This document shows, in pieces, positions 56,540-64,000 of a stretch of 64,000 nt of DNA. The DNA comes from Gilliamella sp. wkB112 (GTDB lineage: Bacteria; Pseudomonadota; Gammaproteobacteria; Enterobacterales; Orbaceae). The notes under the pieces were generated by a model that saw only the letters and a program-made list of their open reading frames with translations, did no database searches and was not told the DNA's origin. The stretch lies in NCBI RefSeq assembly GCF_001690685.1, contig NZ_LZGL01000013.1, positions 124,001 through 188,000 of the forward strand. Direction: 5' to 3'. The number at the start of each line of letters is the position of its first letter. Within the stretch, counting starts at the first letter, position 1. Position numbers and translations under genes: made by a program.

Positions 56540-57184
56540 ATGAAAAAAATATTAGTATTATTGTCTTGTTGTGTTTTGTTATCTGCTTGTAAAGTAGAGT
56601 TATCACCAAGTGTGAATTTGAGTGATCTCAGTAGCGAAACACCCAAAACAATTAAATCTGATCTTACCATCGAAGTTGCTGCTTGTAGTAATTATAAAGA
56701 TTCTAGACAAGAATCTTCTTCTTTAATTGAAGCAAAACAAAAAATTACACAAATATTCCCTAATGCGGAGTATGTCGAGTGTTATAAAGAAAGGATGGAT
56801 TCTAAAGCATCGTTTAAAATACCGGTTGTTGTTGGTGGTAAACAGCCTTCTGGTGATATTCAGATCACTAATGGTGATTGGGGCGATGGAATGATTGTGC
56901 TTGTGTCAAAAGAATTGAGTGGCAAAATGAATAATATGAAAAAATCGCCATCAGGGAAGTTAGACTTTGATATAAAAATAAATCTTAATAATGATTTAGG
57001 TAAAGAGCGTAATATTTCTGCAAATGGAGTATATATTGATAATGATCCTATTCTTCTTAGCCAATATTTGCTTCAAACAGGAAATCATATATTCCGATTA
57101 TCAAATGTTTCCGTTGATGCTCTTTTAAAAAATAATATAATTTTTGTTTATCAAGATTATAAAAAGAAAGATGAAACTCAATAA
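56540..57184 (+). CDS. Cassette gene B, copy 1: lipoprotein of unknown function
   Basis: A 214-residue lipoprotein; signal ending L-S-A-C at Cys 17, then Lys, which suits outer-membrane sorting. The mature part begins KVELSPSVNLSDLSSETPKTIKSDLTIEV and contains a PVVVGGKQPSGDIQI segment and a C-terminal YLLQTGNHIFRL region. Two further cysteines (AACSNY, VECYKE) may pair. No family was recognised with confidence. It is preceded by AGAGGGA and followed by a terminator. Copy 2 at 58433 is about nine-tenths identical in protein. Confidence 0.72.
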   Translation: MKKILVLLSCCVLLSACKVELSPSVNLSDLSSETPKTIKSDLTIEVAACSNYKDSRQESSSLIEAKQKITQIFPNAEYVECYKERMDSKASFKIPVVVGGKQPSGDIQITNGDWGDGMIVLVSKELSGKMNNMKKSPSGKLDFDIKINLNNDLGKERNISANGVYIDNDPILLSQYLLQTGNHIFRLSNVSVDALLKNNIIFVYQDYKKKDETQ

Positions 57185-57216
57185 GGTTTAAGTCTGAATA
57201 ACTTTAGTTAAATGAG

Positions 57217-57242
57217 AAGGCATCTTAATTGATGCCTTTTTT
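57217..57242 (+). terminator. Terminator after gene B copy 1
   Basis: AAGGCATC and GATGCCTT form an 8-base stem with loop TTAATT, followed by six T. Confidence 0.85.
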
Positions 57243-57430
57243 GATTAGATTAATTCACAACAATATTCTTTATTCACTATTACGTCTCTAAATTTATTTT
57301 TATCGATAAAACTTCGACCAATGTTTGTAATAAAATACGAACAGAAGTAGCATAAGAATGTCTCCAAACATAATAAAGCTATCTATATCATTTGATTTGC
57401 CATGTAACAGACATTAAGTCTTCACATTTA

Positions 57431-57596
57431 ATGAGGTTGAACTATGTCGGTAACGAACGACTGTTGGAGAGATATGAGCTAGAGTCTGTAATGAATTACC
57501 AAAGAAATTCCTATAAATTCCTTTGTTAAAGATGGTAATATTGATTTAGGTGATACCATAAAAAAATTAAATACTGGAAATAAAGATAAAAAGTGA
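57431..57596 (+). pseudogene. Remnant of a coding sequence coupled to gene A copy 2
   Basis: Two short frames look like a decayed gene tail. One runs from ATG 57431 (MRLNYVGNERLLERYELESV and on) to a stop at 57529. The other, open from 57495, reads IPINSFVKDGNIDLGDTIKK then a lysine-rich end and stops at TGA 57594-57596. That stop overlaps the GTG start of the next gene as GTGA, the usual sign of co-translated genes. The upstream partner seems to have been lost apart from its end. The region 57297-57592 holds nothing else recognisable. Whether the partner was a toxin is speculation. Confidence 0.45.
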
Positions 57597-58249
57597 AAAA
57601 ATTAATATTTATTTTATTAGTATCTATTTCTTTCAGTCTTCATGCTGAAATTAAGGTTAAACAACCCTCATTAATTACAAATACATATAATTGGATGTTA
57701 TACCCAATGTTAATTCCTAATAAAAAACCAATTATAAAACAAAAAATCATAATGAATTTATTAGATACTAATAAAATAATTCATATAATGATTGAATCAA
57801 ATTCAGATGGTTTAATTGAAAAAGTATTTATTAATGATGAATTACAAAATATGAGTATTGACTATCTTAAGAAAACAATTCATTGCTCAAATATAGATGC
57901 GACGATTGAGTTAGATAGTCATAATTATATTACGGCCATTTTAGATGAAAATAATGAACAACTAGTATCTATTTCATATCAAGGTAACATTTCTTATAAT
58001 CAATATGGTGAAGTATTAGAAAGCATAACAAAGACGTCTGTTATTACAGATGATAAATCTAAAATAAGTAATTCCTCAAAACCAGACTTAAATACCATGC
58101 AATCAGATAGGAAAGCAGAAAACTTAAAGCCTAGTGATTTTAAATGTATTTATTCAAATCATAATGAGTATGGTGATTGGACGAGTGGTTATTGTATGAC
58201 GGATGATAATATAAAAAGAAGTACACTTACTCGTGAATTAGAATATTAG
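57593..58249 (+). CDS. Cassette gene A, copy 2: exported protein of unknown function
   Basis: A 218-residue protein starting at GTG, with a signal peptide ending LHA-E (residue about 18) and no lipobox, unlike copy 1. It aligns with copy 1 along the first half (TYNWMLYPMLIPNKKPIIKQK against SYNALSYPEFIPNDKVIVKQ) and at the C-terminus (CIYSNHNEYGDWTSGYC). It lacks about 50 residues of YD-like repeats in between and has a serine- and lysine-rich linker instead. It is fully open, so it is the intact member. Function unknown; an immunity-like or envelope role is possible. Confidence 0.7.
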   Translation: MKKLIFILLVSISFSLHAEIKVKQPSLITNTYNWMLYPMLIPNKKPIIKQKIIMNLLDTNKIIHIMIESNSDGLIEKVFINDELQNMSIDYLKKTIHCSNIDATIELDSHNYITAILDENNEQLVSISYQGNISYNQYGEVLESITKTSVITDDKSKISNSSKPDLNTMQSDRKAENLKPSDFKCIYSNHNEYGDWTSGYCMTDDNIKRSTLTRELEY

Positions 58250-58432
58250 CATGCGAGTTAAAATATAATATTGTCATTAATAAAAAAACAAATATTACCG
58301 ATTACACTTTTTACAGTAAGCCATTTGAAATATCGGTCAAAAACACGTTGTTAATACCCATTTATTCATTTATTGTAAAAGAATCAATATTTGGTATTGA
58401 ATCAATAAAGCAATAATCATGAGGGAGAAATG

Positions 58433-59074
58433 ATGAAAAAACTATTAGTATTATTGTCTTGCTGTGTTTTGTTATCTGCTTGTAAAGTAGAATTATCACC
58501 AAGTGTGAATTTGAGTGATCTCAGTAGCGAAACACCCAAAACAATTAAATCAAACCTTACTATCGAAGTCACTGCTTGCGGTAGTTATCAAGATTCTAGG
58601 CAAGAATCTTCTTCTTTAACTGAAGCAAAACAAAAAATTACACAAATATTCCCTAATGCAGAGTATGTCGAGTGTTACGAAGAAATGATGGATTCTAAAG
58701 CATTATTTAAAATTCCGGTTGTTGTTGGTGGTAAACAGCCTTCTGGTGATATTCAGATCACTAATGGTAATTGGGGGGATGGAATGGTTGTATTTGTGTC
58801 AAAAGAGTTGAGTGGCAAAATTAATAATATGAAAAAATCATCAGAAAAGTTAGACTTTGATATAAAAATAAATCTTAATAATGACCTAGGTAAAGAGCGT
58901 AATATTTATGCAAATGGAGTATATATTGATAATAATCCTATTCTTCTTAGCCAATATTTGCTTCAAACAGGAAACCATACGTTCCGATTATCAAGTATTT
59001 CAATTGATGTTCTTTTAAAAAATAATATAATTTTTGTTTATCAAGATTATAAAAAGAAAGATGAAACTCAATAA
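58433..59074 (+). CDS. Cassette gene B, copy 2: lipoprotein of unknown function
   Basis: A 213-residue lipoprotein with the same lipobox L-S-A-C and +2 Lys as copy 1. Differences from copy 1 are scattered substitutions (for example YKERMDS to YEEMMDS, MIVLV to MVVFV, NVSVDALL to SISIDVLL) and a one-residue deletion near KKSPSGK. Both copies appear under selection to stay open. ATG 58430 is also possible; ATG 58433 matches the copy 1 start. Confidence 0.72.
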   Translation: MKKLLVLLSCCVLLSACKVELSPSVNLSDLSSETPKTIKSNLTIEVTACGSYQDSRQESSSLTEAKQKITQIFPNAEYVECYEEMMDSKALFKIPVVVGGKQPSGDIQITNGNWGDGMVVFVSKELSGKINNMKKSSEKLDFDIKINLNNDLGKERNIYANGVYIDNNPILLSQYLLQTGNHTFRLSSISIDVLLKNNIIFVYQDYKKKDETQ

Positions 59075-59106
59075 GGTTTAAGTCTGAATAACTTTAGTTA
59101 AATGAG

Positions 59107-59133
59107 AAGGCATCTTAATTGATGCCTTTTTTT
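59107..59133 (+). terminator. Terminator after gene B copy 2
   Basis: Same AAGGCATC/GATGCCTT stem as after copy 1, with seven T. It protects the convergent glmS gene from read-through. Confidence 0.85.
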
Positions 59134-59184
59134 GATTAGATTAATTCACAACAATATTCTTTATTCACTATTATGTCTCTAAAT

Positions 59185-61017
59185 TTACTCCACTGTAACA
59201 GATTTTGCCAAGTTGCGTGGCTGATCTACATCGGTGCCTTTAATTAACGCAACATGATAAGCTAATAATTGGGTTGGTACAGTGTAATAAATTGGCGCAG
59301 TTAGTTCTTCAATATGTGGCAAGTTAATTACTTCCATAGTGTCGTCACTAACAAAACCAGCATCTTGCTGCGCAAATACATATAGTTGTCCACCACGAGC
59401 ACGCACTTCTTCGATATTAGATTTTAATTTTTCTAATAATTCGTTGGTTGGTGCCATGATGATTACTGGCATATCGGCATCAATTAATGCTAATGGTCCA
59501 TGTTTTAATTCCCCTGCAGCATAAGCTTCGGCATGAATATAGGATATTTCTTTTAGTTTTAACGAGGCTTCCATTGCAATCGGGTATTCATCACCACGGC
59601 CTAAGAATAAAGCATGATGTTTGTCAACGAATTGCCCCGCTAGTTGTTTAATTTGAGGGTCAGCCATTAACACTTGTTCAATACGATTAGGCAGAGTTTG
59701 TAAGGCATGGACAATCGCTAGTTCAGTACTTTCTGCCATATCATTTAGTCGACCTAATTTGGCAACTAACAATAATAATACCGTTAATTGGGTAGTAAAG
59801 GCTTTGGTCGAGGCTACACCAATTTCAACGCCAGCTTTGGTTAATAACACTAAATCAGCTTCGCGCACCAAGGTTGAAGCTGCCACATTACACACTGCCA
59901 ACGTGCTTAAATAATTGTTTTCTTTAGCTAAACGCAAAGCTGCAAGCGTGTCAGCAGTTTCACCCGATTGCGATAAGGTAATAAATAAGCTATTTTTACG
60001 GCGAGCGGGTTTGCGGTAACGGAATTCGGAGGCAATTTCGACATCGCAAGGAATGCCTGCTAGTGCTTCAAACCAATAACGGGCTACCATTCCAGCATTA
60101 TAAGCGGTACCACAAGCCACAATTTGTACATGCTCAACTTGTTTAAGAATAGTTTCCGCTTGATCACCAAGTTCCGTTAAATCAACCTTACCATGTGCCA
60201 TTCGGCCTTCAAGAGTATTTTTTATCGCATTGGGTTGTTCGTAAATCTCTTTTTGCATGTAATGGCTATAACCACCTTTACTACCTGCATCATATTTGGC
60301 GTCGGATTCTACACATGGACGCGTGACTTCAGTAAAGTTTTTGTCGATGATCGAGATGGTACGGTGACTGATTAGTGCAATATCACCTTCTTCTAAAAAG
60401 ATAAACTGGCGGGTTACTGGCAATAAGGCTAGTTGATCAGAGGCAATAAAATTTTCGCCAACGCCACAACCAATGACTAATGGGCTACCTGAGCGAGCTG
60501 CAACCAGAATATCGGGATTGCGGATGTCCATAATTACTGTGCCATAAGCGCCTCGTAATTGTGGAATGGCTTTTTGCACTGCATCAAATAAGTTACAGTC
60601 GTCGGTGGCAATAATGTCATGAACTAGATGGGCAATGACTTCGGTGTCGGTTTCAGAACGGAATTGGTAACCTTTGGCAATTAGACTTTCGCGTAACGGT
60701 TCAAAGTTTTCAATAATACCATTATGAACAACCGCAATAAAATCGGAAACATGTGGGTGGGCATTATGCTCGGACGGTTCGCCGTGTGTGGCCCAACGGG
60801 TGTGGGCAATCCCTGTTGATCCTTTAAGTGGGTGTTGTTCTACTGCGTCTTTGAGTGCTTGTACTTTACCTACTCGGCGGATGCGTTGTAATTCTCCTTG
60901 TGGTGAAATAATCGCTAATCCGGCGGAATCATATCCTCGGTATTCTAAGCGTTTTAACCCTTCTAACAGAATTTCTGCGACGTCACGTTTGGCGATAGCG
61001 CCAACAATTCCACACAT
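59185..61017 (-). CDS. glmS: Glutamine:fructose-6-phosphate aminotransferase
   Basis: GlmS makes glucosamine 6-phosphate, the first step to UDP-GlcNAc for peptidoglycan and lipopolysaccharide. The 610-residue protein begins MCGIVGAI with the catalytic N-terminal cysteine and continues [32 protein letters not shown]. Two SIS sugar-isomerase domains follow ([59 protein letters not shown]), ending in [11 protein letters not shown]. It lies 13 bases downstream of glmU in the usual operon. Confidence 0.98.
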   Translation of the reverse strand: MCGIVGAIAKRDVAEILLEGLKRLEYRGYDSAGLAIISPQGELQRIRRVGKVQALKDAVEQHPLKGSTGIAHTRWATHGEPSEHNAHPHVSDFIAVVHNGIIENFEPLRESLIAKGYQFRSETDTEVIAHLVHDIIATDDCNLFDAVQKAIPQLRGAYGTVIMDIRNPDILVAARSGSPLVIGCGVGENFIASDQLALLPVTRQFIFLEEGDIALISHRTISIIDKNFTEVTRPCVESDAKYDAGSKGGYSHYMQKEIYEQPNAIKNTLEGRMAHGKVDLTELGDQAETILKQVEHVQIVACGTAYNAGMVARYWFEALAGIPCDVEIASEFRYRKPARRKNSLFITLSQSGETADTLAALRLAKENNYLSTLAVCNVAASTLVREADLVLLTKAGVEIGVASTKAFTTQLTVLLLLVAKLGRLNDMAESTELAIVHALQTLPNRIEQVLMADPQIKQLAGQFVDKHHALFLGRGDEYPIAMEASLKLKEISYIHAEAYAAGELKHGPLALIDADMPVIIMAPTNELLEKLKSNIEEVRARGGQLYVFAQQDAGFVSDDTMEVINLPHIEELTAPIYYTVPTQLLAYHVALIKGTDVDQPRNLAKSVTVE

Positions 61018-61030
61018 AATTTATTCCTCG

Positions 61031-62407
61031 TTATTTAGTTTTTGTTGGACGTTTCCAACCGGGTAACTGCTGTTGTCTAACACGACTTAAGACTAATTCA
61101 TTATCATTAACATTACTTGTTACTGTGGTACCGGCAGCAATAGTGGCACCTTTACCAATGGTTACAGGTGCAATTAGCTGCGTATCCGAACCGACAAACA
61201 CATCATCTTCAATAATAGTTCTAAATTTATTGGCACCATCATAATTACAGGTAATCGTGCCGGCACCAATGTTAACATTACTACCAATCTCACTATCACC
61301 AAGATAAGTCAAGTGCCCAGCTTTGGTGCCTTTACCTAAATGCGCCTTTTTGAGTTCAACAAAGTTACCTACATGGGCTTGTTCATCAAGTTGGTTACCT
61401 GGACGTAATCTAGCAAAAGGACCGACGGTACAATTGTTAGCTAATATTGAATCTTCAATAATGCTATAAGGGCTAATCGCTGAATTATCATCAATGCGAC
61501 AATTTTTGAGGATGCATCCGGCACCAATAAACACGTTATTACCGAGTTGGACAGCTCCTTCGATAATTACATTGCAATCTATAGTTACATCTTGACCATG
61601 GGTGAGGGTACCGCGTAAATCGAAGCGGTTCGGATCTAGTAAGGTAACGCCAGCTAATAGCAGGTTATGTGTTTGCTGTTGTTGATACTGGCGTTCTAAA
61701 GCAGCTAATTGCACGCGATTATTTACGCCTTCTACTTCAAAGGATTGTACTGGATGCGTAGTTAAAATCTCGTAACCATCTTGGTGGGCAAAGGCGATAA
61801 TATCGGTTAAATAGTATTCTTGTTGAGCATTATTATTGGTTAGGCGCGCCAGCCAAATTTTGAGTAATTTGCCAGTGACCAACATAATTCCGGTGTTGAT
61901 TTCGTTAATTTTTTGTTGTTCAGGTGTAGCATCTTTTTGTTCAACAATGGCAACAACTTTACCATTTTTACGCTCTATGCGACCGTATCCAGCTGGATCG
62001 TCAAGTAATACAGTCAATAAAGCAATGCCCTGTTTGGGTTTATTGGCAATCAGATTTTGTAAAGTCTGTACTGAAATAAGCGGAGTGTCGGCATATAAGA
62101 TTAAGATATCCTCATCATCTTCAATATAAGGAATAGCCTGCTGCACCGCATGTCCGGTACCGAGTTGTTCAGCCTGATAAACCAGTTGCACAGGTTGATC
62201 TTTTAAAGCCTGTTCTAGTTGTTGTTTACCATGTCCGTAAACTATATTGATATGATTAGTATTAAGTTGTTGAACTGTATCGATAACATGTTGTAACATC
62301 GGTTTAGCGCCGATTTTGTGTAAAACTTTAGGGAGGTTGGAATACATCCGTGTGCCTTTTCCTGCCGCCAAAATAATTGCACTAAGTTTTGGGGGTGAAA
62401 TTGCCAT
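61031..62407 (-). CDS. glmU: Bifunctional GlcNAc-1-P uridyltransferase / glucosamine-1-P acetyltransferase
   Basis: GlmU acetylates glucosamine 1-phosphate and then couples it to UTP to give UDP-GlcNAc. The N-terminal uridyltransferase domain has [20 protein letters not shown] and YADTPLIS. The C-terminal half is a left-handed beta-helix of hexapeptide repeats with [29 protein letters not shown] and [13 protein letters not shown]. The ATG at 62407 has GGAA six bases upstream and gives 458 residues; an ATG four codons upstream has no such site. It forms an operon with glmS. Confidence 0.97.
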   Translation of the reverse strand: MAISPPKLSAIILAAGKGTRMYSNLPKVLHKIGAKPMLQHVIDTVQQLNTNHINIVYGHGKQQLEQALKDQPVQLVYQAEQLGTGHAVQQAIPYIEDDEDILILYADTPLISVQTLQNLIANKPKQGIALLTVLLDDPAGYGRIERKNGKVVAIVEQKDATPEQQKINEINTGIMLVTGKLLKIWLARLTNNNAQQEYYLTDIIAFAHQDGYEILTTHPVQSFEVEGVNNRVQLAALERQYQQQQTHNLLLAGVTLLDPNRFDLRGTLTHGQDVTIDCNVIIEGAVQLGNNVFIGAGCILKNCRIDDNSAISPYSIIEDSILANNCTVGPFARLRPGNQLDEQAHVGNFVELKKAHLGKGTKAGHLTYLGDSEIGSNVNIGAGTITCNYDGANKFRTIIEDDVFVGSDTQLIAPVTIGKGATIAAGTTVTSNVNDNELVLSRVRQQQLPGWKRPTKTK

Positions 62408-62547
62408 AATCAGTTCCATGCTAATTTAATTAGCCTACTACTATAATAAAAGTTGCTAGTTAAATCATCCCCAATTTATTAATTTTTCTCATAAAAAAAG
62501 TAATCTTGGTCAAGACTGAGTATTATTACTAATAAGGAATCAATACC

Positions 62548-63123
62548 ATGAGCACTGATATGAAAGTTTTATTATTATATACCACACATGAAAAGCAGAC
62601 GCTTAAGATCATGCAACGCATAAAACAACATTTAGATGGTAAATTAGATTGTGATTTAATTGAATTACAGCCTAATTCCCACATTGATTTGACAAAATAT
62701 CATGCCGCATTGCTAGGCTGTTCTATCCGTTATGGATTTTACAGTAAGGTGATGAAGAGATTTATTGATGATAATTATCAAAAATTGAATAGTATGCCAT
62801 CTGCCTTTTTTGGGGTGAATGTGGTCGCCAGAAAACCAAATAAAAATACCCCTGAAACCAATTTATATACTAAGAAATTCCTAGCGAAAATAGCTTGGCA
62901 CCCAAAATTAAAAGCGGTTTTTGCTGGTGCACTTTATTATCCACAGTATAATTGGTTTGATCGCAATATGATCCGCTTTATTATGTGGTTAGGTAAAGGT
63001 GATACGGATGTGACCAAACCCGTGATTGAATATACGAATTGGTCTAAAGTTGATGAATTTGCCATTGAATTTTATACTAAAACGTATGGCTCTCCTGAAA
63101 CATTTCTACAAAAAGATTTATAA
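62548..63123 (+). CDS. hemG: Menaquinone-dependent protoporphyrinogen IX dehydrogenase
   Basis: HemG oxidises protoporphyrinogen IX to protoporphyrin IX and passes electrons to quinones. The 191-residue flavodoxin-like protein has the FMN loop LLYTTHEKQTLKIMQRI, ALLGCSIRYGFYSKVMKRFID, FFGVNVVARKPNKNTPETNLYTKKFL, the inserted loop typical of HemG, and FAGALYYPQYNWFDRNMIRFIMWL. It is slightly longer than E. coli HemG (181) at both ends. AAGGA lies nine bases before the ATG. Confidence 0.94.
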   Translation: MSTDMKVLLLYTTHEKQTLKIMQRIKQHLDGKLDCDLIELQPNSHIDLTKYHAALLGCSIRYGFYSKVMKRFIDDNYQKLNSMPSAFFGVNVVARKPNKNTPETNLYTKKFLAKIAWHPKLKAVFAGALYYPQYNWFDRNMIRFIMWLGKGDTDVTKPVIEYTNWSKVDEFAIEFYTKTYGSPETFLQKDL

Positions 63124-63166
63124 TTTTTGCTTTTAGCAAGGCACTAAAGCTCTTTTAAAGAAACTT

Positions 63167-63182
63167 TGTGATATAGATCAAC
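63167..63182 (+). promoter_or_regulatory. Weak CRP-like site before bipA
   Basis: TGTGA-TATAGA-TCAAC keeps one perfect half-site, while the second is TCAAC instead of TCACA. It lies about 65 bases before bipA. Confidence 0.35.
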
Positions 63183-63247
63183 ATTTCAACTAAAAAGGTG
63201 TACAATATCGCGCCTAAAGAATCTGTATCCTAATTGGAATTTTAATT

Positions 63248-64000
63248 GTGATTGAAAATTTAAGAAATATAGCCATTATTGCGCATGTTGACCATGGTAA
63301 AACCACTTTGGTTGATAAATTATTGAAACAATCCGGCACGCTTGATAATTTGCGTGGTGAGGAAAATGAACGAATAATGGACTCTAACGCGCTTGAAAAA
63401 GAACGCGGTATTACTATTTTAGCTAAAAACACAGCAATTAACTGGAATGACTATCGAATTAATATTGTTGATACTCCGGGGCATGCTGACTTTGGTGGCG
63501 AAGTTGAACGAGTTATGTCGATGGTCGATTCTGTATTATTACTGGTTGATGCCATGGATGGACCAATGCCACAAACACGTTTTGTTACCCAAAAAGCCTT
63601 TGCTTATGGCTTAAAACCAATTGTGGTTATTAATAAAGTTGACCGTCCAGGTGCACGCCCAGATTGGGTAGTTGATCAGGTATTTGATCTGTTTGTTAAT
63701 TTAGGTGCCACCGATGAACAATTAGACTTCCCTATTGTTTATGCTTCTGCGTTAATGGGTATTGCGGGGCTGGATCATGAAGTTATGGCACCAGACATGA
63801 CCCCATTATTTGAAGCGATTGTCAAATACGTTGAGCCACCAAAAGTGGATTTAGATGGTCCATTCCAAATGCAAATTTCCCAGCTTGATTATAATAATTA
63901 TGTTGGCGTAATTGGTATTGGTCGCATTAAACGTGGTCGTGTTAAACCAAATCAACAAGTTACGATTGTTGATAGTGAAGGTAACAAACGTACCGGTAAA
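63248..64000 (+). CDS. bipA: Ribosome-associated GTPase BipA/TypA (5' part, cut by window)
   Basis: BipA is a translational GTPase related to EF-G that binds 70S ribosomes and helps 50S assembly at low temperature. The frame starts at GTG 63248 and runs to the window end without a stop, 251 codons of an expected 605 or so. It begins [20 protein letters not shown] with G1 AHVDHGKT, G2 ERGITI, G3 [17 protein letters not shown]4 [12 protein letters not shown] and G5-type YASALMG. The sequence [21 protein letters not shown] marks the start of domain II. TTGGAA upstream serves as ribosome-binding site. Confidence 0.98.
   Translation, partial: MIENLRNIAIIAHVDHGKTTLVDKLLKQSGTLDNLRGEENERIMDSNALEKERGITILAKNTAINWNDYRINIVDTPGHADFGGEVERVMSMVDSVLLLVDAMDGPMPQTRFVTQKAFAYGLKPIVVINKVDRPGARPDWVVDQVFDLFVNLGATDEQLDFPIVYASALMGIAGLDHEVMAPDMTPLFEAIVKYVEPPKVDLDGPFQMQISQLDYNNYVGVIGIGRIKRGRVKPNQQVTIVDSEGNKRTGK

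Larger units (their letters stand above)
56390..57296 (+). repeat. Direct repeat copy 1 (gene B block with flanks)
   Basis: About 0.9 kb from the AACAAATCCTGCCGATTA stretch through gene B, its terminator and a shared tail ending CTCTAAATTTA is near-identical to 58279-59187. In the other copy the last bases of that tail are the glmS stop codon (complement of TTA at 59185-59187); here they are followed by unrelated sequence. Confidence 0.85.
58279..59187 (+). repeat. Direct repeat copy 2 (gene B block with flanks)
   Basis: Matches 56390-57296 through gene B, its terminator and about 60 bases beyond. The repeat ends at the glmS stop codon, so this copy is in the ancestral position and copy 1 was probably derived by tandem duplication of an A-B unit. 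The A genes of the two units are far more diverged than the B blocks. Confidence 0.85.

Noticed and set aside
61836-62129. 97-codon open frame opposite glmU
   Set aside because: Antisense shadow of glmU; no independent evidence of coding.
63214-63432. 72-codon minus-strand open frame at the window end
   Set aside because: It lies opposite the true bipA reading frame (GTG 63248), whose GTPase motifs are unmistakable.

Overview
The window is AT-rich chromosomal DNA from a gammaproteobacterium. Most proteins look like short, diverged relatives of Escherichia coli proteins (RecA/RecX, LptCAB-RpoN, LeuABCD, EttA, WaaG/WaaP, YbjD, RlmKL, MtlADR, GlmS/GlmU, HemG, BipA). The low GC content, enteric-like gene set and sugar-acid and mannitol catabolism suggest the Orbaceae (Gilliamella/Frischella-type gut symbionts of insects). 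That placement is inferred from composition and gene content, not from a search.

Layout, left to right. 1-1606: recX (cut by the window edge) and recA, with a LexA box inside the recA promoter. 2042-5530: pqiABC, an envelope lipid-transport system. 5575-7909: pabA and a pabB-pabC fusion for p-aminobenzoate. 8185-13128: a hexuronate module (RspA-type mannonate dehydratase, MHS transporter, fructuronate reductase, GntR/FCD regulator) behind a CRP site. 13140-17549: a CHAP-domain lipoprotein, acylphosphatase, lptC-lptA-lptB-rpoN. 17591-23416: a methyltransferase and the leuABCD operon with a leucine-rich leader peptide and an attenuator. 23612-27024: a three-gene sugar or sugar-acid operon (oxidoreductase, TIM-barrel isomerase, ACS transporter) preceded by two gluconate-repressor-like operators. 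27237-29883: nfsB and ettA. 30032-31617: three small accessory genes. 31756-37378: ybjD, waaP, waaG, an NTF2-like protein, yhcC and a secreted protein.

37544-47045 is a ten-gene iron-uptake operon behind a Fur box. It encodes an exported nitroreductase-like protein, an FTR1 permease, periplasmic P19/FetP, a DUF2318 membrane redox protein, two FtsX-like permeases with an ATPase, a DUF4418-like membrane protein, and a second permease/ATPase pair. 47063-48728 holds yceF, a GNAT acetyltransferase and uspF. An isolated type I-F-like CRISPR array (five repeats, four spacers) lies at 48911-49178 between uspF and rlmKL, with no cas genes anywhere in the window. 51526-55374 is the mannitol operon mtlADR with two consensus CRP sites.

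55536-59187 is an accessory patch: two copies of a two-gene cassette of exported proteins (A then B). The first A copy is frameshifted, the B copies are nearly identical, and a gene remnant is coupled to the second A copy. glmS, glmU, hemG and the 5' part of bipA/typA close the window.

The spots most worth following up are the iron operon with its exported nitroreductase, the duplicated A-B cassette with its remnant, the orphan I-F array, and a YbjD nuclease whose Walker A lysine is arginine.
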